From NCBI GenBank assembly GCA_963665015.2, contig CAXXSY010000004.1, positions 372,001-436,000 on the forward strand: a stretch of 64,000 nt of DNA, written 5' to 3'. Shown one piece after another: positions 55,015 to 63,450 of this stretch. Position numbers and translations under genes: made by a program. Positions within the stretch are counted from its first letter, which is position 1; each line of letters begins with the position of its first letter. Origin of the DNA: G963662655 sp963665015 (lineage in GTDB: Bacteria > Cloacimonadota > Cloacimonadia > Cloacimonadales > JAIOQZ01). The notes under the pieces were generated by a model. It was not told where the DNA came from. It searched no databases and saw only the letters and a program-made list of their open reading frames with translations.

Positions 55015-57261
55015 ATGGATCAGGTAACCGTCGCGCTGGCAGGAAACCCGAACTCGGGCAAGACCACGCTTTTCAACGCACTTACGGGCGCAAAGCAGCG
55101 CATCGGAAACTGGCCCGGTGTCACCGTCGAGCACAAGGAGGGTTCCTATCGGGACGATAGTATCCGCGTCGATGTGATCGACCTTCCGGGTATCTATTCG
55201 TTTTCCGCATGGTCGGCGGACGAGAAGGTCTCGCGCGAGTACATACTTTATCAGAAGCCGGATGTGGTGGTGAACATCATCGACGCCTCGAACCTGGAAC
55301 GGAACCTCTATCTGACGACGCAGCTTCTGGAGATCAAGGCGCCGGTGGTTGTCGCGCTGAACATGCTCGACGTGGCGAAGAAGCAGAAGATCAGCATCGA
55401 GATCGAGCACCTGGAGAAGCATCTAGGCTGTCCGGTGGTGCCGATGATCGCGAGTCGCAAGGAAGGTCTGGACGATCTGAAGAGAAAAATTCTCGAAGTG
55501 GCGCGCGCGCATCACGTGTCAAAGACCCGTGTGGCGTACGACTCGGTGGTCGAGACGGCGCTCGAGGATATGGAGAACCAGGTCGAAGGTATGGCTCAAG
55601 AGCACAAGGTGAATCCGCGCTGGCTGGCGATCAAGCTGCTGGAGAAGGATCCCATCGGCAAGGAGATCACGGGTGGGACGATGGAGCGAGAGGTCGAAGG
55701 GCACGCGACGAGGATCGAAAAGCACGTGGGCGACTCGATCGAGATCGTGATCGCGGACGGGCGCTACGGCTTCATCCACGGTCTGGTCAAGGACGTCACG
55801 CACCGCGACTTCGAGTTCCGTAAAACGATCTCCGACAGCATCGACCGCGTGATCCTGAATCGAGTCTTGGGGATACCGATCTTCCTCGTGGTGATGTACC
55901 TGCTCTTTTTCCTGACCATCAACCTGGGTAACCCGTTCATCTATTTCTTCGACCGGCTCTTCGGCGCGATCTTCGTGGATGGTTTCGGTACGCTGCTCGG
56001 TTCGATCGGCACACCCGCCTGGCTGACCATGTTCCTGGCGAAGGGACTGGGAGAAGGCATCCGCGTGGTCTCGACCTTCATCCCGCCGATCTTCTTCATC
56101 TTCCTGTTCCTGTCGTTCCTGGAGGACTCCGGTTACATGGCGCGCGCGGCGTTCGTGATGGATCGCTTCATGCGCGTGATCGGGCTGCCCGGCAAGGCGT
56201 TCATCCCCATGCTGATCGGCTTCGGCTGCAACGTCCCCGCCATCATGGCGACCCGTACGCTGGAGAACCACCGCGACCGTATCCTCACCATCCTGGTCAA
56301 TCCGCTGATGTCCTGCGGTGCGCGCATCCCGGTCTATGTGCTGTTCGCGACCATCTTTTTCCCGCAGCGCGGCGGGACGCTCATCTTCGGTCTTTACATG
56401 ACCGGCATTCTGCTGGCGATCGTCTCGGGACTGGTCTTCAAACGAACGCTTCTGCGCGGCGAGACCTCCACCTTCGTGATGGAGCTGCCATCCTACCATA
56501 TTCCCACCTTCAACGGCGTCATGCTGCACACCTGGATTCGCCTGAAATCGTTTATCTTCCGCGCCGGGCGGCTGATCATGATCTTTATCATCCTGCTCAG
56601 CATCCTTGGATCGCTCGGAACGGACGGCAAGCTCAAGGGCGAGTTCTCGGACGACTCGGTTCTGACCGCCATCGGCAAATTCATCGCGCCGGTGTTCCGT
56701 CCCATGGGTATTCAGGCAGACAACTGGGAAGCCGCTGTGGGTCTCTTTACCGGCATCTTCTCCAAGGAGGCGGTGGTGGGAACCCTGACCGCGCTCTATG
56801 CGAGGGTCGATACCGGTCAGGACGAAGAGCAACCCGGCTTCTGGCACGAGGTGGGCGAGTCCTTCCGTCAATTGCCCATCGATCTTGGCGACGCATTGAG
56901 AACTTTCACCGATCCGCTGGGTATCTCGTCGGAACTGCGGGAGTCGAAGGCGGATGAATCGTTGGGACATATTTTCAGGCAGAAATTTCCCGATCCGATG
57001 TCGGTAATCGCCTACCTGCTGTTCATCCTGATCTACACGCCGTGCATTGCTGCCGTGGCCGCCACGTACCGCGAAGCGGGTGCTGGCTGGGCGGTCTTTT
57101 CGGTCGTCTATCTGACCGGTTTGGCGTGGATCGTCGCGACGACCTTTTACCAGACGGCGAGTTTCATCACACATCCCGGATCCTCGGCGATATGGATCAC
57201 GGCTTGCCTCATGGTTATCACGCTGTTCGTCTCCGGTATATGGTACTGGAGAAGGGATTAG
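55015..57261 (+). CDS. feoB: Ferrous iron transporter FeoB
   Basis: 748 residues. An N-terminal G-protein domain has G1 GNPNSGKTTLFNAL, G3 DLPGIYSFS and G4 NMLD; then a helical GDI-like linker and the membrane channel with ~10 helices, including the Gate motifs GFGCNVPAIMATRT (Cys) and SCGARIPVYVLF. It imports Fe(II) across the inner membrane. RBS TGAGGAG. No feoA or feoC adjoins. A Fur box covers the promoter. The stop codon lies inside an inverted-repeat element (57258-57372). Confidence 0.96.
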   Translation: MDQVTVALAGNPNSGKTTLFNALTGAKQRIGNWPGVTVEHKEGSYRDDSIRVDVIDLPGIYSFSAWSADEKVSREYILYQKPDVVVNIIDASNLERNLYLTTQLLEIKAPVVVALNMLDVAKKQKISIEIEHLEKHLGCPVVPMIASRKEGLDDLKRKILEVARAHHVSKTRVAYDSVVETALEDMENQVEGMAQEHKVNPRWLAIKLLEKDPIGKEITGGTMEREVEGHATRIEKHVGDSIEIVIADGRYGFIHGLVKDVTHRDFEFRKTISDSIDRVILNRVLGIPIFLVVMYLLFFLTINLGNPFIYFFDRLFGAIFVDGFGTLLGSIGTPAWLTMFLAKGLGEGIRVVSTFIPPIFFIFLFLSFLEDSGYMARAAFVMDRFMRVIGLPGKAFIPMLIGFGCNVPAIMATRTLENHRDRILTILVNPLMSCGARIPVYVLFATIFFPQRGGTLIFGLYMTGILLAIVSGLVFKRTLLRGETSTFVMELPSYHIPTFNGVMLHTWIRLKSFIFRAGRLIMIFIILLSILGSLGTDGKLKGEFSDDSVLTAIGKFIAPVFRPMGIQADNWEAAVGLFTGIFSKEAVVGTLTALYARVDTGQDEEQPGFWHEVGESFRQLPIDLGDALRTFTDPLGISSELRESKADESLGHIFRQKFPDPMSVIAYLLFILIYTPCIAAVAATYREAGAGWAVFSVVYLTGLAWIVATTFYQTASFITHPGSSAIWITACLMVITLFVSGIWYWRRD

Positions 57262-57372
57262 AACCCTCATCCCCTAATCCCTTTGCTCGCAAGCAGACCT
57301 GTTCTTTCGAGATGCGGACGGGGACGTCCGCGTTCCGTAGAGAAGGGAGAAGGCGGGGGATGAGGATTCTAA
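57258..57372. repeat. 115-bp inverted-repeat element overlapping the feoB stop
   Basis: Outer arms TTAGAAcCCTCATCCCC and GGGGATGAGGaTTCTAA pair with one mismatch. Inside are TCCCTT/AAGGGA and a GCGGAC-GGGGAC-GTCCGC hairpin. The feoB TAG is within the left arm. It resembles a REP/MITE and is related in style, not sequence, to other palindromic elements here. Confidence 0.65.
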
Positions 57373-57481
57373 TCATTATGCGCGGGAGATGAGGGCTACA
57401 ATACCAGATTTTTCTTTACACCCATTACGTGTTTTCGTAATTTCTTACCCATTGCAAGAAAATACGAATCAGGAGGAATAT

Positions 57482-60400
57482 ATGAGTCAACACGGCTATT
57501 ATCATGATCCGGATGTCAGAAACAATACCATCGTATTTGTCAGCGAGGACGATATCTGGCGCGTGCCGCTTCGGGGCGGTGTCGCAAGACGTATGACCGC
57601 GAACCTATCGACCGTGGTGAAACCGAAGCTATCGCCCAATGGACGGCACATCGTCTTCACCGCATACGAAGAGGGTCACACCGAGCTGTATCTGATGGAC
57701 GCCAAGGGGAGCGAGCCCAAGCGCTTGACGTACCTCGGTGCGCATCTCTGGCCGCTTGGCTGGACGCCTGATTCGAAGGAAATCCTGTTTGTCAGTAATT
57801 TCAATCAGGCGCAAGAGGCCAGCATCTACAAGATCGGCATGAAAGGCGGCGAGCCGGAACTGGTACAGGTCGGCTACGCCAGCGATATCAGCTATGGCGA
57901 GAAGGGCGTCGTGATCGGTCGCCACACGCGGGATGCCGCACGCTGGAAACGCTATCGCGGCGGTACGGCGGGTGAATTCTGGATCGACAGAAGCGGCAAC
58001 GGGAAATTCGAGCCGTTTCTCAAGGATATCTCCAACAAGACCAACCCGATGTGGATCGGCGATCGTATCTATTTCCTCTCGGATCACGAGGGGATTTCCA
58101 ATATCTATTCGGTCGATCCGAAGGGCAAGGGCATTAAGCGACACACCGATCAGCGCGAGTTTTTCGCACGCAAAGCCAGCACCGATGGCAAGAGCATCGT
58201 CTATCAGGCCGGCGGCGATATCTACACCTATGACATCGCGTCCGATAAGGAAACGAAGCTCAAGATCGAGTACCACAGCAGCCGCACGCAGGTGCAACGC
58301 AAGTATGTCGATGCGAATCGGTATCTCCAGCGTTACGACCTGAGCAAGGAAGGCACCCACGCGGTGGTCGCCGTGCGCGGGAAGATTCAGTCCTTCGCGA
58401 ACTGGACCGGTCCGGTGCGTCGCTGGGGGGAGAACTGGAAGGCGCGCTATAGGATGCCGATGTGGCTGAACGACGGCAAGCGCTTCGTGGTGGTGTCCGA
58501 CGAGCTGGACGGCGAGGACAGGCTGCTCGTCGTCGATACAGCGAAGGGCAAAGAGACCTTGCTGGACAAGCTCAGTCTGGGACGCGTTCACGATATCAAG
58601 CCGGCGCCCAAAGGCGATCTGGTCGCGGTGACCAACCACCGAAACGAGCTTGTGATCGTCGATGTCAAGGCTGAGACCGCGAAGGTGGTCGAGACGTGCG
58701 ACTACTTCCGGGTACGGCTGTGCTCGTGGAGTCCGGACGCACGATGGATCGCATACACCTTCACGAATACAGCCGAGACTGCGCTGATTCGTGTCACCGA
58801 GGTTGAAACGGGTGAGAAGCACGACGTGACCAACCCGTTGCGGCGTGACCACAGCCCCTCGTTCTCGCCGGATGGTCGTTATCTCTACTTCATCGGACAG
58901 CGGCACTTCATTCCGATCTACGATTCGATTCAATTCGAGCTGAGCTTCCTGAAAGCGGAGAAAATCTACGCTATTCCGTTGTCGAAAGAGACGCCGTCGC
59001 CGTTCATTCCGGAACCGCGATCGCCGGGAATGCCCGACATGAAAGGTCCCAAGAACGGTAAGAACGGAAAGGAAGAGGACGTTACGGTCGAGATCGATTT
59101 TGACGGCATCACCGAACGTGCGGTTGCCTGTCCGATGGATCCGGGTGAATACTGGGGAATGAACGTGATAGACAAGAAGATTCTGTTCGTCGAGTATCCG
59201 CGAGACGGTCTGCCTGATACGGGTGACTGGCTTGACAAAGCGAAGCCAAAGGACATCCTGAAGGTATTCGATTTGGAGAAACTTACCGAAGAAACGCTGA
59301 TCAATGGGATCGACGGCTACAGCCTGTCGATGGATCACAAGGGCATTATGATTCGAACCGCTTCGGACCTGATCGTTCTCAAGCCGGGAGACAAGCCCAA
59401 TACCAAAGCGAAGAAACCGTTTTCCCCCGAAGGCGGCAAGATCGATATGAACCGCGTCCGCACGCTGATCTCCCCCTACGAGGAATGGCATCAGATGTAC
59501 CGCGAGGCCTGGTTGCTCCAGCGCGAGCATTTCTGGACCGAGAACATGAGCGGCATCGACTGGAATCGCGTCTATCTACGCTATCTTCCGCTCCTGGAGC
59601 GTGTCGGTTCGCGCCACGAATTTTCGGATGTGGTCTGGGAGATGCAGGGAGAACTGGGAACCTCCCACTGCTACGAATTCGGCGGCGACTACCGCAGAGT
59701 ACCGCGCTATTTCATTGGTAAACTGGGCTGCGGCTACAAGATCGCGCCGTCCGGAAAATATTACATCATCGAAAACATCGTCCATACCGGATCGAGCGAC
59801 GAGAAAGAGGTTTCTCCGCTGCTCCGTCCGGGCGTGAATATCGAAGACGGCGATCACCTGATTGCTGTGAACGGAATCAAGGTCGATAGCCACAAATCAC
59901 CGCGCGAATGTCTGCTGAACCTGGGTGGACAGGAAGTCGTACTGACGGTTCGCAAGCCCGGGCAGCGTAAGACGCGCGACGTGGTCGTCAAGACGCTGAT
60001 GAGCCAGCACAAGCTTTTCTACCGCGCATGGGTCGAAGCCAATCGACGCTACGTGCACGAGAAGAGCGGCGGCAAGGTCGGCTATATCCACGTGCCCGAT
60101 ATGGGAACGACCGGCTTTTCCGAGTTCCATCGGCTGTACCTGACCGAGTGTCGCTTCGATGCGCTGCTGGTCGATGTGCGCTACAACGGCGGTGGACATG
60201 TTTCGCCGTTGCTGCTGGAGAAGATCAAACGTACGCCGAACGCCTGGGTCACCACCCGCTGGTCGAAGCACCCCGAGACATATCCCGAAAGCGCTGTCGC
60301 CGGACCGAAGTGCGCACTGACCAACGAATACGCCGGATCGGACGGCGATATCTTCAGCCATTCGTTCAAGATGATGGGGATCGGCAAGCTGCTCGGAAAG

Positions 60401-60700
60401 CGTACCTGGGGCGGCGTGGTCGGAATCAACAGTCAGTACTCGCTGGCGGACGGCGCGATCACGACCCAGCCGGAGTATTCGTTCTGGTTCAAGGACGTGG
60501 GCTGGGGCGTCGAGAACTACGGTACCGATCCCGATATCGAGATCGACATCAAGCCGCAGGACTTTGTCGCGGGAAAGGATCCGCAGCTTGACGGTGCCAT
60601 CGAGCACCTGATGGACGAGATGAAGAAAAACCCGGTTTTCCGGCCCAAGCTGGATAACCGTCCCAATCTCTCGCTTCCCGAGATTCCGCCACGGAAATAA
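57482..60700 (+). CDS. Tricorn-type serine protease (S41)
   Basis: 1072 residues from ATG 57482, with CAGGAGG 7 nt upstream; an earlier in-frame start lacks an RBS. The N-terminus (GYYHDPDVRNNTIVFVSEDD) and repeated beta strands form the tricorn six- and seven-bladed propellers (to about 680), then a core domain, a PDZ domain (about 770-860) and the S41 catalytic domain. The catalytic Ser is Ser953 in NEYAGSDGD and the His is His729 in LGTSHCYEFGG. It degrades oligopeptides, in the cytoplasm unless exported (no signal peptide seen). A single gene. Confidence 0.92.
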   Translation: MSQHGYYHDPDVRNNTIVFVSEDDIWRVPLRGGVARRMTANLSTVVKPKLSPNGRHIVFTAYEEGHTELYLMDAKGSEPKRLTYLGAHLWPLGWTPDSKEILFVSNFNQAQEASIYKIGMKGGEPELVQVGYASDISYGEKGVVIGRHTRDAARWKRYRGGTAGEFWIDRSGNGKFEPFLKDISNKTNPMWIGDRIYFLSDHEGISNIYSVDPKGKGIKRHTDQREFFARKASTDGKSIVYQAGGDIYTYDIASDKETKLKIEYHSSRTQVQRKYVDANRYLQRYDLSKEGTHAVVAVRGKIQSFANWTGPVRRWGENWKARYRMPMWLNDGKRFVVVSDELDGEDRLLVVDTAKGKETLLDKLSLGRVHDIKPAPKGDLVAVTNHRNELVIVDVKAETAKVVETCDYFRVRLCSWSPDARWIAYTFTNTAETALIRVTEVETGEKHDVTNPLRRDHSPSFSPDGRYLYFIGQRHFIPIYDSIQFELSFLKAEKIYAIPLSKETPSPFIPEPRSPGMPDMKGPKNGKNGKEEDVTVEIDFDGITERAVACPMDPGEYWGMNVIDKKILFVEYPRDGLPDTGDWLDKAKPKDILKVFDLEKLTEETLINGIDGYSLSMDHKGIMIRTASDLIVLKPGDKPNTKAKKPFSPEGGKIDMNRVRTLISPYEEWHQMYREAWLLQREHFWTENMSGIDWNRVYLRYLPLLERVGSRHEFSDVVWEMQGELGTSHCYEFGGDYRRVPRYFIGKLGCGYKIAPSGKYYIIENIVHTGSSDEKEVSPLLRPGVNIEDGDHLIAVNGIKVDSHKSPRECLLNLGGQEVVLTVRKPGQRKTRDVVVKTLMSQHKLFYRAWVEANRRYVHEKSGGKVGYIHVPDMGTTGFSEFHRLYLTECRFDALLVDVRYNGGGHVSPLLLEKIKRTPNAWVTTRWSKHPETYPESAVAGPKCALTNEYAGSDGDIFSHSFKMMGIGKLLGKRTWGGVVGINSQYSLADGAITTQPEYSFWFKDVGWGVENYGTDPDIEIDIKPQDFVAGKDPQLDGAIEHLMDEMKKNPVFRPKLDNRPNLSLPEIPPRK

Positions 60701-60709
60701 TTATTGGAG

Positions 60710-60763
60710 AGGATTTTCCGATGATATCTTAGCTACGATTTAGGTATTTCATCGGGAAATCTT
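60710..60763. promoter_or_regulatory. Leader hairpin upstream of gpmA
   Basis: AGGATTTTCCGATGA (60710-60724) pairs with TCATCGGGAAATCTT (60749-60763) over 15 positions with two G-U pairs; the loop is 24 nt. It lies 18 nt before the gpmA start, next to the GGAGG RBS region. No T-run follows, so a regulatory or RNA-stabilising role is more likely than termination. Confidence 0.5.
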
Positions 60764-60781
60764 ATAACACGGAGGATTACA

Positions 60782-61531
60782 ATGTATAAACTCGTACTTT
60801 TGCGTCATGGCGAAAGCGTATGGAACAAGGAAAACCGCTTCACCGGCTGGACGGACGTCGATCTCTCGGAGAAAGGCGTCAACGAGGCGCACGAAGCGGG
60901 GAAACTCATGCGCGAAGAAGGCTATGACTTCGATATTGCCTATACATCCGTCCTGAAACGCGCCATCCGCACCTTGTGGATATCGCTGGACGAAATGGAC
61001 CGGATGTGGATTCCGGTGGTTCGGAACTGGCGGCTCAACGAGCGTCACTACGGTGATTTGCAGGGCTACAACAAGGCGGAGATGGCGGCGAAGGTCGGCG
61101 ACGAGCAGGTCCTCGTATGGCGCCGCAGCTACGACATCCCGCCACCCGAACTGACGCCGGACGATCCACGCTACCCGGGAAAGGACAGGCGCTACGCCAA
61201 CCTGCCGGACCGCGACCTGCCCAAGACCGAGAGCCTCAAACTCACCGTCGATCGAATGCTGCCCTACTGGCACGAGGTGATCTCGAAATCGATCCTCGAA
61301 GGGAAACGGGTGCTGGTCGCCGCGCACGGAAACAGCCTGCGCGCGCTGGTCAAGTACCTCGACAACATCCCCGACGATCAGATCGTGAAGCTCAATATCC
61401 CGACCGGCGTGCCGCTGGTCTATGAACTGGACGAGGACCTCAAGCCGATCCGGCATTACTACCTCGGTGACCAGGAGGCCATCAAAGCCGCGCAGCAGGC
61501 GGTCGCGAACCAGGGCAAAGCGAAAAAGTAA
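60782..61531 (+). CDS. gpmA: 2,3-bisphosphoglycerate-dependent phosphoglycerate mutase
   Basis: 249 residues, the usual length. It interconverts 3- and 2-phosphoglycerate in glycolysis. The phospho-histidine motif LRHGESVWNKENRFTGWTD is at the N-terminus (His9), NERHYGDLQGYNKAE and the second His in AAHGNSLRAL follow, with the long Gpm insert PPELTPDDPRYPGKDRRYA that sets dPGM apart from other His phosphatases. GGAGG RBS. It is preceded by a strong leader hairpin and followed by the tandem repeats. Confidence 0.96.
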   Translation: MYKLVLLRHGESVWNKENRFTGWTDVDLSEKGVNEAHEAGKLMREEGYDFDIAYTSVLKRAIRTLWISLDEMDRMWIPVVRNWRLNERHYGDLQGYNKAEMAAKVGDEQVLVWRRSYDIPPPELTPDDPRYPGKDRRYANLPDRDLPKTESLKLTVDRMLPYWHEVISKSILEGKRVLVAAHGNSLRALVKYLDNIPDDQIVKLNIPTGVPLVYELDEDLKPIRHYYLGDQEAIKAAQQAVANQGKAKK

Positions 61532-61681
61532 TCGATCCCAATACGATGTTGGGGCAGGCAGCGATGTCTGCCCTTTCGTTTTGTCAGAAGCAGGATGGGC
61601 AGGATTAGGGAAGGAGACCCTCACCCCAGCCCTCTCCCGCATGCGGGAAGAGGGAGTAGAGAACGTCGCTCGCAGATGTCA

Positions 61682-61809
61682 TTCACCCGCATCTTCGCCC
61701 GCTTGCGACCTTCATCGTGGATATAGTACACCTTTCTGACTACCGGACATGGGTATAAAGGTGTACAACACCACGCTTGCGGTCGCAAACAAACGAATCT
61801 GCAGGTGAA
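61682..61809. repeat. Nested-stem structured element, variant B copy 1
   Basis: 128 nt: TTCACC/GGTGAA, GCA/TGC, TTCG/CGAA, TTGCGACC/GGTCGCAA, CGTGG/CCACG and GTACACCTTT/AAAGGTGTAC, closing a loop with CTGACTACCGGACATGGG. Compared with variant A the stems are different but paired, and the loop and TTCA.../CTT...C internal loop are kept. Confidence 0.7.
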
Positions 61810-61988
61810 GGTGGTAGCTGGCATGACGAAGTAAAACAATCGAACTTACATCACCTCGATCGCCACAAATCCCGTCTTCCGCCACGAATCGATAAAATCC
61901 TTTATACCAAATTAGGGAAGGAGACCCTCACCCCAGCCCTCTCCCGCATGCGGGAAGAGGGAGTAGAGAACGTCGCTCGCAGATGTCA

Positions 61989-62116
61989 TTCACCCGCATC
62001 TTCGCCCGCTTGCGACCTTCATCGTGGATATAGTACACCTTTCTGACTACCGGACATGGGTATAAAGGTGTACAACACCACGCTTGCGGTCGCAAACAAA
62101 CGAATCTGCAGGTGAA
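61989..62116. repeat. Nested-stem structured element, variant B copy 2
   Basis: Identical to copy 1, 307 bp downstream, carried by the tandem duplication. It lies just downstream of the stop of the C39 peptidase gene. Confidence 0.7.
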
Positions 62117-62152
62117 GGTGGTAGCTGGCATGACGAAGTAAAACAATCGAAC

Positions 62153-62710
62153 TTACATCACCTCGATCGCCACAAATCCCGTTTTCCGCCACGAATCGAC
62201 AAAGTCTTTCATGTCAATGCGTTGCGGTTTCCTGTCGCCGATATGTGCGATTAAGTAGTCATGCCGTGCCGAGTAGCCGACCACGAGTACGTAATGGCGC
62301 GGCAGTTCCGTATTGGTAACGATTCTGGTCAGTCCGGCGAGCGGATTCGGATCATCGATTTCGATCATGCAGATGAGCGGGGTTCCGCTGTCGATGTGAC
62401 GTATAAGGTCGTCTTTTGAGCTGCGGTAGAGCCGTGCGTCGAGTCCTTTCGATTTGACATAGACGACCATGTCGAGCGTCAGGGTGCCTTCGAGAGCGTC
62501 GCGATGGGTGGCGGCAGCTACGGAATCGGGTGTGACGCTTATGCCGTAAAAGTTCAGGAGCGAAGCGAGGGTAGCCGGACCGCAATCGGTGCCGGTCTGT
62601 TCATAGACGGGGATGTTGGGGATGAATATCTCGTGTTTCCGTGGCTGGAATGTATTGGATGAGCAAGCGAAGAGGAGCGCTGTCAAGAGGATCGACAGCA
62701 GGGATTTCAT
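62153..62710 (-). CDS. C39-family cysteine peptidase lipoprotein (PA2778-like)
   Basis: 185 residues from ATG 62710. Lipoprotein signal with lipobox LLFAC (Cys16). A papain-like C39 domain: Cys43 in TGTDCGPATLASLL, His139 in PRHYVLVVGY and Asp159 in AHIGDR. Such envelope C39 proteins without a transporter may process or bind unknown peptides. It is followed in the genome (upstream in transcription) by two small PA2779-like membrane proteins, as PA2778/PA2779 are paired in Pseudomonas. Its 3' end is duplicated downstream. Confidence 0.87.
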   Translation of the reverse strand: MKSLLSILLTALLFACSSNTFQPRKHEIFIPNIPVYEQTGTDCGPATLASLLNFYGISVTPDSVAAATHRDALEGTLTLDMVVYVKSKGLDARLYRSSKDDLIRHIDSGTPLICMIEIDDPNPLAGLTRIVTNTELPRHYVLVVGYSARHDYLIAHIGDRKPQRIDMKDFVDSWRKTGFVAIEVM

Positions 62711-62714
62711 CTTG

Positions 62715-63050
62715 TCAGTCGCTGTCGCTGTCTGTGTCTTCGGCAAGCAGCAACGTCGCAGCCACCGCACCGGCGACCAGTCCGATGATGATGAAGGTGA
62801 CGACGAATTTCCCGCGTAAGCCGGCCTCGTCGATCAGTCCCTGATCCTGCGCCAGTTCGAGCGCTTCGTCGTCGGTGAGTTGATCGACCAGTTCCTTCGC
62901 CTTACCGGTCGAGAGTCCCCGCTCGGTCAGCGCGTCTTGCAGGATTTCGCGGGAATTCGTTTCTTGCGTGACGGGCGCGATGCCACTCAGGGAAGCGCGC
63001 GTCAGCAGTAGAAGTGCGAGGATGATCAGGATCGGAGCGCGTCGAATCAT
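62715..63050 (-). CDS. Small PA2779-like membrane protein
   Basis: 111 residues from ATG 63050, one base after the stop of the previous gene; an in-frame ATG at 63065 would overlap that gene, and neither has a clear RBS. A signal peptide (IRRAPILIILALLLLTRASL), a short helical domain (LQDALTERGLSTGKAKELVD, LTDDEALELA), then a C-terminal transmembrane helix (FVVTFIIIGLVAGAVAATLL) and an acidic end. The layout matches PA2779-family proteins. It ends 4 bp before the C39 gene; one operon. Confidence 0.72.
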   Translation of the reverse strand: MIRRAPILIILALLLLTRASLSGIAPVTQETNSREILQDALTERGLSTGKAKELVDQLTDDEALELAQDQGLIDEAGLRGKFVVTFIIIGLVAGAVAATLLLAEDTDSDSD

Positions 63051-63051
63051 A

Positions 63052-63387
63052 TCAGTTGTTTGCATCTACGATCAGCCAGGCGATGATGCCGAGCGTCAGG
63101 GTCCAGACCGCGACCTGTGTCCACATCCGTTTGCTTCTGCGGCTTCCGGCCTGATCGATCTGACCGAGGTCGGATGCGATGACGCTCAATTGCTCATCGT
63201 CGATGCTTTCGAGGAGAACGGTGATCTCATCGTCGGTCAGCTCTTTATCTTCCAACGCGGTGCGTACGACGGTTTCATTCTGGGCGCGCTCGAGTGTGAT
63301 CGGTCCCTCGATCTTCGATGTTTCGGCAAAGACAGTGCCTGCCGCAAAAAGCATGATTATCAATAATACGCTGGCATATCGCTTCAT
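63052..63387 (-). CDS. Small PA2779-like membrane protein, paralogue
   Basis: 111 residues; GGAGAG upstream of ATG. Signal peptide MKRYASVLLIIMLFAAGTVFA, a helical part with LEDKELTDDEITVLLESIDD that parallels the LTDDEALELA segment of the downstream gene, and a C-terminal transmembrane helix (MWTQVAVWTLTLGIIAWLIV). Same architecture as its neighbour, so the pair probably arose by duplication. First gene of the C39 operon. Confidence 0.72.
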   Translation of the reverse strand: MKRYASVLLIIMLFAAGTVFAETSKIEGPITLERAQNETVVRTALEDKELTDDEITVLLESIDDEQLSVIASDLGQIDQAGSRRSKRMWTQVAVWTLTLGIIAWLIVDANN

Positions 63388-63450
63388 ACGTGCTCTCCGT
63401 AGTTTTTCTCGAAAACTGCCGCCTGACCGATATTTGTCCAGCGATTTTTG

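Larger units (their letters stand above)
61604..62217. repeat. 307-bp unit in tandem duplicate
   Basis: Two nearly identical units (61604-61910 and 61911-62217) start with ATTAGGGAAGGAGACC and each holds a CCCTCACCCC stretch, a CCCGCATGCGGG palindrome and one structured element (variant B). Each unit ends in sequence matching the 3' end of the C39 peptidase gene: copy 2 is the real gene end, copy 1 is a ~65-bp remnant with a few substitutions. The gap 61532-62152 holds nothing else recognisable. Confidence 0.88.

Noticed and set aside
61604..62217. Tandem repeat as a CRISPR array
   Set aside because: The unit is 307 bp with only two copies and contains gene 3' sequence; no short repeats with unique spacers.
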